Of a stretch of DNA of 64,000 nucleotides, positions 9,653 through 18,125 are shown one piece after another; positions within the stretch are counted from its first letter, which is position 1; each line of letters starts with the position of its first letter. The translations under genes and the position numbers were made by a program. Below the pieces are notes generated by a model. The model saw nothing but the letters and a program-made list of their open reading frames with translations, did not search any database and was not told where the DNA came from. The DNA is from Corynebacterium sp. HMSC078H07 (GTDB taxonomy: Bacteria > Actinomycetota > Actinomycetes > Mycobacteriales > Mycobacteriaceae), in contig NZ_KV810449.1 in NCBI RefSeq assembly GCF_001812805.1, positions 60,837 through 124,836 on the forward strand. Direction: 5' to 3'.

Positions 9653-10249
9653 TTACTGGTGTGCTCGTTGTTGGGCGTTGGAAGGTGGGCGCACGCCGAA
9701 GGAACCCCAGGCGGCGTCGGCAGGCGCGGCTTCCACTGTCTTTACGCGAGGGTCGGAAGCTAGGGCTCGCAATTCAGCGCCGCTGGAATAGACCACCGCG
9801 GCATCCACCTGCTTTGGAGTCTCGCCACCATCGCCGGCAGTGTGAGCCACGCGTTGAAGGACGGTAGTAATGACATCAGCGCGGTTTTTACCCGCTGTGG
9901 GTTCCGGGACTGCTACGGGGGCGGCCAGTCCGATGATGATGGCATCCATGCGCTGCGCTGGGCTCAGTACCTCAGCGGTGTCCTCCGGTGACAGCGCCGA
10001 GTGGAACCCCACGAGCGCATACGTCGGCTCATCGGCTTGGGCCAGCGACGCTTCGGCGCGCTCACGGTACTCGGCGGCAGTCTCGGAGCCGTCTGGGCCT
10101 AGCTGGTCTCCCTGGAGCGCGGTGCTTGGCTGCGTACCAAACATGCCAAAGGCGAGAACCACGAGCAGCGCTGTCGCCGCGAGCAACACATAGGCTGCGA
10201 TGCGACGGCGGCGATAAATACGCTGGCGAGTGGAGCGTTTCCCCGTCAT
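9653..10249 (-). CDS. Membrane-anchored protein, unknown function
   Basis: 198 aa. A basic N-terminus ([13 protein letters not shown]) precedes one membrane helix at about residues 18-38. The rest is an exported soluble region of about 160 residues with no cysteine. Stretches such as [22 protein letters not shown] and [29 protein letters not shown] suggest a compact alpha/beta fold. Its ATG overlaps the rluD stop by 4 bp (ATGA), so translation is coupled. I do not recognise the family. Confidence 0.75.
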   Translation of the reverse strand: MTGKRSTRQRIYRRRRIAAYVLLAATALLVVLAFGMFGTQPSTALQGDQLGPDGSETAAEYRERAEASLAQADEPTYALVGFHSALSPEDTAEVLSPAQRMDAIIIGLAAPVAVPEPTAGKNRADVITTVLQRVAHTAGDGGETPKQVDAAVVYSSGAELRALASDPRVKTVEAAPADAAWGSFGVRPPSNAQQRAHQ

Positions 10250-11169
10250 CCGCGCAAGACCTCTACTGCGTGCTCAAGATCCTCCGGGTACGGCGCGGTG
10301 CACTCAAACCATTTGCCGGTGCCCGGGTGGGTAAAGCCCAAGGACACCGCATGGAGCCATTGCCGGATAAGGCCAACGCGCTTAGCCAGGTTCGGGTCGC
10401 AGCCATACATCGGATCACCCACGCAGGGATGTCCGGTGGCGGACATGTGGACGCGGATCTGGTGTGTGCGGCCAGTCTCGAGGTGGACCTCCAACAGGCT
10501 GGCCTCGCGGAAGGCCTCCAGCAGCTTGTAGTGAGTAACCGCCGGCTTGCCGTCTTCCACCACGGCGAACTTCCAGCCCGCCGACGGATGACGCCCAATC
10601 GGGGCGTCAATGGTACCGACGATCGGATCTGGCAGGCCTTGGACCACCGCGTGGTAGGTCTTGTCCACGGTCCGCTCGCGGAAGGCGGTCTTCAGCTGGG
10701 AGTAGGCGCGCTCGCTGGCGGCGACCACCATGACACCGGAGGTACCCACGTCGAGGCGGTGCACAATGCCCTTGCGTTCGGTAGGTCCGGCGTCGGCAAG
10801 CGCATAGCCCGCCGCACGAAGCCCGCCGATCACGGTCGGCCCTTCCCACCCCAACGTTGGGTGCGCGGCTACGCCGACGGGTTTGAACACGCAGATGATG
10901 TCCTCATCCTCGTAGAGGACATCCATGCCCTCCACCAGCTCCTCTTTGGGTACCAGCGGTTCTTCCGGCGCCGGCATCATGACGTCAATCCAGCCGCCGG
11001 CGCTCAGCCGCTCGGACTTGCCCACCGCCACGCCGTCGATCTCCACGTCCCCTGCCGCGCACAGCTCCGCCACCTTGGCCCGGGAAACACCCAAGAGCTT
11101 GGCCAAAGCAGCATCGGCACGCATACCCTCAAGGCCCTCAGGTACCGGCAACCTACGACTTTCACGCAT
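10246..11169 (-). CDS. rluD: RluA/RluD-family 23S rRNA pseudouridine synthase
   Basis: 307 aa. An S4 RNA-binding domain ([34 protein letters not shown]) precedes the catalytic domain. The catalytic aspartate lies in [17 protein letters not shown], the HRLD motif of RluA-type enzymes, with [16 protein letters not shown] further on. By family it makes pseudouridines in helix 69 of 23S rRNA, although RluA-type specificity cannot be fixed by eye. The start at 11169 overlaps the lspA stop by 8 bp; a longer frame upstream lies inside lspA and lacks homology. Confidence 0.92.
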   Translation of the reverse strand: MRESRRLPVPEGLEGMRADAALAKLLGVSRAKVAELCAAGDVEIDGVAVGKSERLSAGGWIDVMMPAPEEPLVPKEELVEGMDVLYEDEDIICVFKPVGVAAHPTLGWEGPTVIGGLRAAGYALADAGPTERKGIVHRLDVGTSGVMVVAASERAYSQLKTAFRERTVDKTYHAVVQGLPDPIVGTIDAPIGRHPSAGWKFAVVEDGKPAVTHYKLLEAFREASLLEVHLETGRTHQIRVHMSATGHPCVGDPMYGCDPNLAKRVGLIRQWLHAVSLGFTHPGTGKWFECTAPYPEDLEHAVEVLRG

Positions 11170-11680
11170 CAGACTCGTGTGCCTCCTTCCGCTCTGCCAT
11201 GAACATCGCGATGATAAACACCACCACACCACACGTGATTGAGGCATCCGCGATGTTAAAGACGGCGAAGTTGCCGACGGAAATGTAATCCACCACGTGT
11301 CCAAACCAGAATCCCGGCTCGCGCACCAGGCGGTCAATAAAATTACCCAGCGCACCGCCCGCAATCATGGCCAAGCCTACCGCCTGCCACTTGTCATGAA
11401 TTCTCGGTGCAGCGACAGCAACACCGACGACGAAGGCCAGCTGGATGGTGGTAAACAGCCACGTCGAGCCCTCCCCTCCCATGGAGAAAGCCGCACCGGG
11501 GTTAAAAAGGAGATAGAAGCGGAACCAGTCACCAATCACCGGCAGCGCTTCGCCTTCGGTAAGGATCGACAGCATCAGTTGCTTCACTGCTTGGTCCACG
11601 ACAGCTACTCCCAGCACCACCGCGGCCATTGTTCCGATATATCTCCTTGCCTTCACCCGTTCCATTCTAAACAGCCCCAT
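11162..11680 (-). CDS. lspA: Lipoprotein signal peptidase (signal peptidase II)
   Basis: Aspartyl protease that removes signal peptides from prolipoproteins. About 172 aa with four membrane helices. Family motifs are present: [32 protein letters not shown] (first catalytic Asp) and [17 protein letters not shown] (second catalytic Asp). The start may be the ATG at 11680 or the ATG at 11665; neither has a clear ribosome site. It is divergent from a lipoprotein gene at 11698 and followed by rluD with an 8-bp overlap. Several of its likely substrates are encoded in this window. Confidence 0.95.
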   Translation of the reverse strand: MGLFRMERVKARRYIGTMAAVVLGVAVVDQAVKQLMLSILTEGEALPVIGDWFRFYLLFNPGAAFSMGGEGSTWLFTTIQLAFVVGVAVAAPRIHDKWQAVGLAMIAGGALGNFIDRLVREPGFWFGHVVDYISVGNFAVFNIADASITCGVVVFIIAMFMAERKEAHESDA

Positions 11681-11697
11681 CCGGTATTTTGGAATGC

Positions 11698-12645
11698 GTG
11701 TTTCGTGTGAGAGTCGTTTCAGTTTTGTCCGCTGCAGCCGTGGCCTTGACCGGCACTCTTGCTGGCTGTTCCTATTCCCAACCGGCCAAGCCGGTGGAAG
11801 AACCCGTGGGCTTGCCTCTCGACGCCCCTCGCGTCACCGTCCACTCCCCTGGTGACGGCACCGGCCGCGTGCTGGCCTATCAGGACCTTGATTCCGAGCA
11901 GTCCCTGACCTACACCGTCGCCACTGGCTTTGACCAGGAGCTGCGCAAAGATGGCAGCGAGGGCACTGCGCCCGAAGCCACCGATAAAGTCACCCTCCCG
12001 CTGCAGGCCTCCGTGGAGGCGGCTACCGAAAACGTCGAAGGCCAGCTGCCGGCGAGCCGCAATGCCTTCGTCACCGTGGGTAAACCCGAAGCAGAAGGTG
12101 CTGATGTGGAGTCTGCTGAAGGTTTCCAGTTTGGTTGGCGCGGCACCGATACCGGCCAAATGAACTCGCTGCGCCTCGCCGCGCCGCAAGCAGCCACTGA
12201 TGAGGCGCGCAGTGCCGTGGAGCGCGCAATTACCAGCCTGACGTCCCTGCCCATTGTCTTCCCTGAAGAAGAGATCGGTCCCGGCGCGGAGTGGACGGTG
12301 GAGTCTCGCGTCACTGGTGAGTCCACGCTGTTGCAGACCACCACGTACACCTTGGACAAGCTCGACGGCGATGTGGCAACGCTTAGTGTCTCTGTGGAAC
12401 AGCGCCCGTCCTTGGGCGCGCTGTCCTTCGACGGCGCCGACGCCCCTGAAGAGCTCCAGGACAAGGAACTCAAGGTCCTCGACACCAAAACCCAGTCCGA
12501 GGGCACCGTCACCGTGGATCTGACCAAACCGCTGCCGACGGCTGGCGACGTCTCCATCACCACCGTCATCTCCTATGGCGCAGAAGGCTCGGACCTGCGT
12601 GTCCTGCAGACCAGCGCTACCGAGATGGACTTTTCCACCGACTAA
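11698..12645 (+). CDS. Predicted lipoprotein of unknown function
   Basis: About 315 aa from GTG 11698; TTG 11689 and GTG 11707 are alternatives. The hydrophobic signal ends in the lipobox LAGC, followed by SYSQPAKPVEEP. The mature part is rich in Thr, Val and Glu with beta-strand-like periodicity. It contains DSEQSLTYTVATGFDQEL, GPGAEWTVESRVTGESTLLQTTTYTLDKLDGDVATLSVSVEQR and SEGTVTVDLTKPLPTAGDVSITT. The pattern resembles secreted actinobacterial proteins made of large antiparallel beta sheets. It is divergent from lspA with only 17 bp between the starts, so their promoters must overlap the coding ends. No function is assigned. Confidence 0.75.
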   Translation: MFRVRVVSVLSAAAVALTGTLAGCSYSQPAKPVEEPVGLPLDAPRVTVHSPGDGTGRVLAYQDLDSEQSLTYTVATGFDQELRKDGSEGTAPEATDKVTLPLQASVEAATENVEGQLPASRNAFVTVGKPEAEGADVESAEGFQFGWRGTDTGQMNSLRLAAPQAATDEARSAVERAITSLTSLPIVFPEEEIGPGAEWTVESRVTGESTLLQTTTYTLDKLDGDVATLSVSVEQRPSLGALSFDGADAPEELQDKELKVLDTKTQSEGTVTVDLTKPLPTAGDVSITTVISYGAEGSDLRVLQTSATEMDFSTD

Positions 12646-12661
12646 ACGCTCCTCCCTACGC

Positions 12662-12710
12662 AAAAAGCGCCCGTCGGCCCCGGTTTCCTACCAGGACTGA
12701 CTGGGCGCTT
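12662..12710 (-). terminator. Intrinsic terminator for the MTB12-like gene
   Basis: AAGCGCCC and GGGCGCTT form an 8-bp stem around an imperfectly paired interior. On the minus strand it is followed by TTTTTG. It lies between two convergent genes and may serve both. Confidence 0.65.
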
Positions 12711-12768
12711 GAGCTTTCGAGGCGCGCTCCTCGCAGCTACCATGCACGGACCGTGCTCCGCGAGTACC

Positions 12769-13398
12769 TTACTGCGCTGGAGCCTCGCCTTCGGCGGGGG
12801 CGTCGGCGGCATCGGCGGGGGCGTCGCCCTCGGCTGGCATCTCGCCTTCAGCACCGCCACCGGCAGGCGCCTCTGCTGCGGAATCGGCACACATCTCCGG
12901 AACCTCTTCCGGCGGCACAATATTGGTCACAAGGACACAGGCCCACGTCTGGGACAGCTTCCACGTACCGCCATCGTTGATGAACTCCACCTGATCGGCG
13001 GTCTGCTGCTGGCCATCTGGGGTATTGATGTGGACGGTAGCCAGCGCAGAATCCGGCACCAAGCCTGGGATGACCGGGGCAACGACCTCAAAGGTGGCGC
13101 CGGATTCGGCCTGGGACTGAGACATGACGTCGAAAAGCTCCGGCGCCGACTCACTGCCCTGGACCAGCTGAACCTTCTCTTCCTGCGGCACGTTCGGGTC
13201 AGAAGCCTTCGCCAGGATCTCGTTGAGTTGTTCCACGGACGGCATCTCGGTGGAGACTACCTGGGAAGCAGAGGTCTCACCGGTAGGCTTTGCGGCGCTG
13301 CTGGAATTCGCCGAGTCTTCGTCCGAAGACGAGCAGGCAACGAGGGCGGTGCTAGCGCCCAAGGCCAGGATGGCGGCGCTCAGCTTGATGGATTTCAC
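12769..13398 (-). CDS. Lipoprotein with MTB12-like C-terminal domain
   Basis: 209 aa. The signal peptide has lipobox LVAC followed by a Ser/Asp/Glu linker. The folded part (about residues 50-165) has the pattern of the mycobacterial low-molecular-weight antigen MTB12 family: LNEILAKASDPNVPQEEKVQLVQGSE, then HINTPDGQQQTADQVEFINDGGTWKLSQTWACVLV. The C-terminal 40 residues are an Ala/Glu/Gly/Pro repeat (AEGEMPAEGDAPADAADAPAEGEAP), probably disordered. The family sits at the cell surface and has no known activity. The gene stands alone between the convergent lipoprotein gene and divergent ansA. Confidence 0.8.
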   Translation of the reverse strand: MKSIKLSAAILALGASTALVACSSSDEDSANSSSAAKPTGETSASQVVSTEMPSVEQLNEILAKASDPNVPQEEKVQLVQGSESAPELFDVMSQSQAESGATFEVVAPVIPGLVPDSALATVHINTPDGQQQTADQVEFINDGGTWKLSQTWACVLVTNIVPPEEVPEMCADSAAEAPAGGGAEGEMPAEGDAPADAADAPAEGEAPAQ

Positions 13399-13503
13399 AG
13401 ATACTCCTCACGTAGGGGTCGTGGTTAATCTCTTTCACTCTAGCGCTCACGCACACCAGCCTGTGTTTCCCGCGCAGCGTTGCGCCTGAAGTACCCTGGT
13501 GGA

Positions 13504-14424
13504 ATGACTTTCGCGCTCATCGCCACCGGCGGCACAATTGCCTGCACCACCATTGCTGACGGTTCCCTCGTCCCCACTGTTAGCGGCCAACAGCTGGCTG
13601 ACTCCCTGGGCAACGACATCGAGGTCGTGGAATTCCGCGCACTGGATTCCAGCTCAGTTACGCTGGCTGATCTCGATGAGCTGCTGCTCTGCGTGCGCAC
13701 ACAGCTTGCCCGCCCGGGCATTGAGGGCGTGCTCATTACTCACGGCACGGATTCGATGGAGGAAACCGCGCTGGCTTTGTCCCTGTTTGACTTAGGCGAT
13801 GGCCCCATCGTTCTCACGGGCGCGCAGCGCGCCTTCGATCATCCAGAGGGCGATGGCCCGCGCAACCTGCGTGATGCCTACGACATTCTGCGCTCTGGCA
13901 AGCCTGGTGTGTGGGTTCAGTTTGGGGGAAAGACCATCCCCGGCCGGCGTGCCCGCAAATGGCACACCTCGCATCTCAATGGCTTTGAGGAGCTGGCGGT
14001 AGGTGACTCTGCCGTGCCGCCGCTTCCCCTAGCGTCCTTGGCGGAGCACCCAGTTGAGATCATCGCCGCCTACCCGGGTGCCGGCGCCCTGCTTGTCGAC
14101 GCCTCCCTCAACCACACCAAAGGCCTCGTCATCGAAGCTATGGGCTCGGGCAACATGGGCGAAGAAATGGGCGCCGGGGTGGCCCGCGCGCTGCAGGCTG
14201 GAGTGCCGGTGGTGATCAGCACCCGCACTCCCTATGGAACGACCAAGCTGGCCTATGGCGGCGCAGGTGGTGGTGCTACCTTGGGCGAGATGGGCGCGGT
14301 AGCATCCGGCGGATTCCGCGCCGGCCAAGCCCGTATTCTGCTCGCCGCAGCATTAGCTACCGGCACCCCGGTGGCCGACATGTTTAGCTCCGCGCCGCAG
14401 GCCACGACGTATACCGCGAGCTAG
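13504..14424 (+). CDS. ansA: L-asparaginase
   Basis: 306 aa from ATG 13504, which starts directly at the conserved strand (MTFALIATGGTIA); an in-frame TTG 24 bp upstream adds nothing conserved. Both catalytic threonine motifs of type I/II asparaginases are visible: ATGGTIA at residues 7-13 and THGTDSMEETALAL near residue 80. It hydrolyses asparagine to aspartate and ammonia. There is no signal peptide, so the enzyme is cytosolic. The gene end overlaps the convergent dinB end by 4 bp (CTAG). Confidence 0.93.
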   Translation: MTFALIATGGTIACTTIADGSLVPTVSGQQLADSLGNDIEVVEFRALDSSSVTLADLDELLLCVRTQLARPGIEGVLITHGTDSMEETALALSLFDLGDGPIVLTGAQRAFDHPEGDGPRNLRDAYDILRSGKPGVWVQFGGKTIPGRRARKWHTSHLNGFEELAVGDSAVPPLPLASLAEHPVEIIAAYPGAGALLVDASLNHTKGLVIEAMGSGNMGEEMGAGVARALQAGVPVVISTRTPYGTTKLAYGGAGGGATLGEMGAVASGGFRAGQARILLAAALATGTPVADMFSSAPQATTYTAS

Positions 14425-15878
14425 CTGTCTCCAGCCGGTGCTTCTTCCTCCGCATCATCGGACTCCGCGTCTGCCTCCATCGGGATGTCCTCCCACGCCA
14501 GCGAATCCAGCGGATCGGCTGGTCTCAGTTCTTCATCTTCAGCAGCAAAGGAGCGGACAAATCCCGGCCCCGTCGCCCGCGTTTCAAACCGCACACTGAC
14601 CACACCGTGCCCCGTGCCTTGAATCCAGCCGTGGCCATACTCCGGATGATAGACGTCCTGAGTAGCGTGCCAGCGCTGCGTCGAGTCCGGCCCAGCGTCC
14701 CTGAGCGATTCCGCCTCTGCGCCGGTCTCTGTTTCAGTGTCAGGCACGCCGGGCAGGTGGTCGCTGACTCCGGTCTCGTAGTCCGTATCCGGAGCTGGGC
14801 GCACGACTTCGCGGTCCAGCTCTGGGAAAAGAACGTCTTGGCGGGCAGTTTCCAATCCCGAATAGCTCACGCCAACCAAGCGAATGGGCCCTAGCTCGTC
14901 GGGATAGCGCGCCAAACTCAACGCTCGCGCCTTGAGGATTTCTAGATCGTCGGTGGCATAGGGCAAGGTGGCTGAGCGCGACTCAATGTGGAAATCCGCC
15001 ATCCGCAATTTCACTGTCACGGTACGAGCGCCCCGCCCATCCTTGAGCAAGCGGCGGTGCGCACCTTCTGCTGCCCGCGTCAACGCAGCATCCACCTCCG
15101 GCACCGTGCGCAAGTCCGTGGGGTAGGTAAACTCCGTGGAAATCTGCTTGGAAATCGCGCGCGGAGCTACAGGCCGCTCATCGCTGCCTTGCGCCAGCTG
15201 CCATAGCTGCACGCCCACCACTCCACCAAGGGAAATTTCCACCTCTTTGCGGCTCATGGCCGCGAGCTGCCCAATGGTGTCTACTCCGATGGCCGCGAGC
15301 TTCTGCTGCGTCACCGGTCCTGCTCCCCACAGCTTGCCCACGGGCAAGGGGTGGATAAGTTCATCGAATCGTTCCTGCGGCACGACAAAGGTGCCATCCG
15401 GCTTCGCTTCCCCAGAGGCGATCTTCGCCGCTTGTTTTCCCGCCCCCGCACCGATAGAGCTGGGTAGGCCTGTTTCCTCGCGGATAACACGGCGTAGGTT
15501 CTCGGCCCACTCGTGGACGTCGTCAGGCGCGGCGCCTACCAGTGCGGCCGGTTCCATAAATGCTTCGTCAATGGAGAGCTGTTCAATGAGCCCCGCATGG
15601 TCAGCGATGATGCCAAAGACTCGGCGTGAGGCCGCCGAATACACTGCTCGACGCGGCGTCACCACCACGGCCTGGTAGCCCACCAGCTGCTGGGCGCGGA
15701 ACATGGGCATGGCGGAATGCGCACCATATTCACGGGCTTCGTAAGAAGCTCCAGCCACCACGCCGCGCCCACCCGCGCCGCCCACCAGCACTGGGCGGCC
15801 TCGCAGCGTGGGCCGGGTCAACTGTTCCACGGAGGCAAAGAAAGCATCCATGTCGATGTGAAGGACCCAGCGTTGCAT
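14421..15878 (-). CDS. dinB: DNA polymerase IV (Y-family translesion polymerase)
   Basis: 485 aa from ATG 15878. The catalytic opening WVLHIDMDAFFASVEQLTRP is followed by GGRGVVAGASYEAREYGAHSAMP, the active-site LSIDEAFME, and the little-finger domain (ISKQISTEFTYPTDL). A C-terminal extension of about 120 residues, acidic and rich in Glu, Asp and Thr, contains WHATQDVYHPEYGHGWIQGTGHGVVSVRFETRATGPGFVRSF, found in other actinobacterial DinB1-type enzymes. In the upstream sequence I see no convincing LexA box. Confidence 0.93.
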   Translation of the reverse strand: MQRWVLHIDMDAFFASVEQLTRPTLRGRPVLVGGAGGRGVVAGASYEAREYGAHSAMPMFRAQQLVGYQAVVVTPRRAVYSAASRRVFGIIADHAGLIEQLSIDEAFMEPAALVGAAPDDVHEWAENLRRVIREETGLPSSIGAGAGKQAAKIASGEAKPDGTFVVPQERFDELIHPLPVGKLWGAGPVTQQKLAAIGVDTIGQLAAMSRKEVEISLGGVVGVQLWQLAQGSDERPVAPRAISKQISTEFTYPTDLRTVPEVDAALTRAAEGAHRRLLKDGRGARTVTVKLRMADFHIESRSATLPYATDDLEILKARALSLARYPDELGPIRLVGVSYSGLETARQDVLFPELDREVVRPAPDTDYETGVSDHLPGVPDTETETGAEAESLRDAGPDSTQRWHATQDVYHPEYGHGWIQGTGHGVVSVRFETRATGPGFVRSFAAEDEELRPADPLDSLAWEDIPMEADAESDDAEEEAPAGDS

Positions 15879-15989
15879 GTGCTCCAGTGTAAACACCGCG
15901 CGCGGGTAACCCATTATTCATGTTTCTTTATTAACTTCGTAACTTTTATGCCCCTATCCGCTTACTTTCTCCCCCTAACCTTTTCCGCC

Positions 15990-16982
15990 GTGACTTCTCA
16001 GCTCTCGCCCCAACACCCTGCCTCCCAAGCCCACGTGGTCATCAACGGCATTAAGCGCGAGTTCGCGGACAACACCGGTCTCCATGCCACTGACCTCGTC
16101 ATTAACTCCGGCGAGTTCATCTCTATCCTCGGCCCCTCCGGTTGTGGAAAGTCCACGCTTCTGCGCTGCATCGCAGGCCTCGAAACTCCTGATGCCGGCA
16201 CCATTACCTTTTCCGGTAAAGAAATGTTCGGCCCCCACACGAACGTTCCGGTGAATAAGCGTAACTTGTCCATGGTGTTTCAAGATCTGGCGTTGTGGCC
16301 ACACATGACCGTGGAAAAGAACATCGAGTTTCCCCTCACGACCGCGGGAAACAAGCTGTCGTCTGCGGAACGCGCCGAACGAGTGCGCACGTGCATGGAC
16401 ATGGTCGGTATTACCCCGAAAGCTCAAGCTCGCCCCAATCAGCTCTCCGGTGGCCAGCAGCAGCGCGTAGCTATCGCCCGCGCGCTTGTGTCCAACCCGC
16501 AGCTACTTCTCATGGATGAGCCACTCTCTGCGCTCGACGCTGCCCTGCGTGTTCAGATTCGTGCCGAGCTCACCGCGCTTGCTCACGATTTGGGCCTCAC
16601 GGTCATCTACGTCACCCACGATCAGTCCGAGGCGCTGTCCATGTCGGACCGAGTCGTCGTCATGAAGGACGGCGTCATCGAACAGTTCGCCGATCCTGTT
16701 ACCCTCTACGATTCCCCCGCCACTCCCTTCGTCGGCGGCTTCGTGGGCACCATGAACCGCCGCGCTGGGCTTCCCGACGTCCGTCCGGAAAACCTCACTG
16801 TCCTTGGCGCGGAGGAAGACATCGGGTCTTTCCCGCACCACGTGGACGGGGTCGTCCGCACTGCTCAGTACATCGGCGGGCGCTACGAGTTGCACTGCGA
16901 TGTCGAGGGCGCTGACGAACCCTGGGTGGCTTACAGCCGCTCCCGAGTCGAACGTGGTTCGAAGGTACGTCTCGCGTACTAA
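15990..16982 (+). CDS. ABC transporter ATP-binding protein (FbpC/PotA type)
   Basis: 330 aa from GTG 15990; an in-frame ATG at 15948 would add a hydrophobic, non-conserved stretch. The Walker A motif is GPSGCGKST, the signature LSGGQQQRVAIARAL, Walker B LLLMDEPLSALD and the switch histidine VTHDQSEA. The C-terminal TOBE-like region starts at DVRPENLTVLG. It energises the importer encoded by the next two genes. Substrate classes of this ATPase group include ferric iron, polyamines, sulfate and 2-aminoethylphosphonate, so the substrate must come from the partners. It is first in the operon; no ribosome site is obvious. Confidence 0.88.
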   Translation: MTSQLSPQHPASQAHVVINGIKREFADNTGLHATDLVINSGEFISILGPSGCGKSTLLRCIAGLETPDAGTITFSGKEMFGPHTNVPVNKRNLSMVFQDLALWPHMTVEKNIEFPLTTAGNKLSSAERAERVRTCMDMVGITPKAQARPNQLSGGQQQRVAIARALVSNPQLLLMDEPLSALDAALRVQIRAELTALAHDLGLTVIYVTHDQSEALSMSDRVVVMKDGVIEQFADPVTLYDSPATPFVGGFVGTMNRRAGLPDVRPENLTVLGAEEDIGSFPHHVDGVVRTAQYIGGRYELHCDVEGADEPWVAYSRSRVERGSKVRLAY

Positions 16983-17014
16983 ACTCATCTGTTTTCTACT
17001 TTTAAGGATTCTCC

Positions 17015-18091
17015 ATGCTGTATAAGAAGCTTTCTCTCGCCCTCGCTGCCACCGCTGCTTCCGCCCTAGCTCTGGCTGGCTGCGGTTCCGTTGATTCCGC
17101 TGACTCCACCGACGCATCCTCTGCCGACAACACCGGTGCCGAGACCACCGCCGAGGCCTGGGAAGCCCCGGAGGGCCTGTCCGGCGAGCTGGACTACTAC
17201 TCTGCGAACCCGCAGGGCCTTACCGACGCCCTCGTCGAAGCCTTCGAGGAAAAGACCGATGTCAAGGTCAACGTCTTCGCCGACACCACCGGAAAAATCA
17301 CCGCCAAGCTCAAGGCTGAAGAGGCCAACCCGCAGGCAGACGTGGTCTACCTGGCTTCCTGGTCCGCAGCATCCAAGCAGGACAAGGCCGGCGCTCTGGA
17401 GGAGTACACCCCGGAAGGTGCTGACAAGATCACTTCCAGCTGGGTATCTAAGAATGGCACCTTTACCGGCCGTGATGGCTCCGCGCTTGCGCTGGTGACC
17501 AATACCAACGTGGTGGACTCCGTCCCGCAGGACTGGGAGGACCTCGCTGACGAAAAGTACAAGGATCAGGTCATTATGCCGGATCCACGCGAATCCGGCA
17601 CCGCCGCTGACCTCATTGCCGCCATGGTGGACCAGTGGGGCGAAGACAAAACCTGGGAGCTCTTTGACAAGCTCTTCGACAACGGCATGATTGTCCAGGG
17701 CGCTAACGGTCCAGCCTTGGACCAGGTCACCTCCGGCTCCCGTGGCATCGTCATGGGCGGCGTGGACTACTCTGCATACTCTGCTCAGGCCAAGGGCGAG
17801 CCGCTTGAGGTTGTTATCCCCTCCTCCGGCACTACTGTCACCCCGCGCCCGGTCATGATCCTCAAAACCACCGATAACAAGGACGCTGCCGAGGCTTTTG
17901 TTGACTTCATGTTCTCCGATGAGGCGCAGGAGATTTCTGCTTCCAAGAACATGATCCCGGCCAACACCGAGATCGCCCCGAAGAACGGTCCGAAGCTGGA
18001 GGAGATTAAGACCCTCAACGAGGATCTTGACGGCATCGCCTCCTCCTCCAAGGACGTCAAGGAAAAGTTCGCTGAGCGTTACCTTAAGTAA
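17015..18091 (+). CDS. ABC transporter substrate-binding lipoprotein (ferric/phosphonate-binding family)
   Basis: 358 aa. Signal peptide with lipobox LAGC at about residues 20-23, an acidic Ser/Asp/Thr linker, then a cluster D type binding fold (GELDYYSANPQGLTDALVEAFEEKTDVKVNVFADTTGKI...). The adjacent di-tyrosine pair that coordinates iron in FbpA is not evident. At the corresponding place the sequence is GGVDYSAYSAQAKGEPLEVVIPSSGTTVTPRPVMILK, which looks more like the 2-aminoethylphosphonate-type binders. It lies 32 bp after the ATPase gene and 34 bp before the permease gene. The ligand is an inference. Confidence 0.85.
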   Translation: MLYKKLSLALAATAASALALAGCGSVDSADSTDASSADNTGAETTAEAWEAPEGLSGELDYYSANPQGLTDALVEAFEEKTDVKVNVFADTTGKITAKLKAEEANPQADVVYLASWSAASKQDKAGALEEYTPEGADKITSSWVSKNGTFTGRDGSALALVTNTNVVDSVPQDWEDLADEKYKDQVIMPDPRESGTAADLIAAMVDQWGEDKTWELFDKLFDNGMIVQGANGPALDQVTSGSRGIVMGGVDYSAYSAQAKGEPLEVVIPSSGTTVTPRPVMILKTTDNKDAAEAFVDFMFSDEAQEISASKNMIPANTEIAPKNGPKLEEIKTLNEDLDGIASSSKDVKEKFAERYLK

Positions 18092-18125
18092 CCTCTTCTT
18101 TCTCACCACGGAGTAACCCCACCTC

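Noticed and set aside
15965..15984. DtxR-like sequence upstream of the ABC operon
   Set aside because: CTAACCTTT matches one half of the DtxR consensus, but the other half agrees at only about two of nine bases, so iron control is not supported.
16946..16962. LexA-like palindrome TCGAAC-GTG-GTTCGA
   Set aside because: It lies inside the end of the ATPase gene and its spacing is one base shorter than the corynebacterial LexA box.
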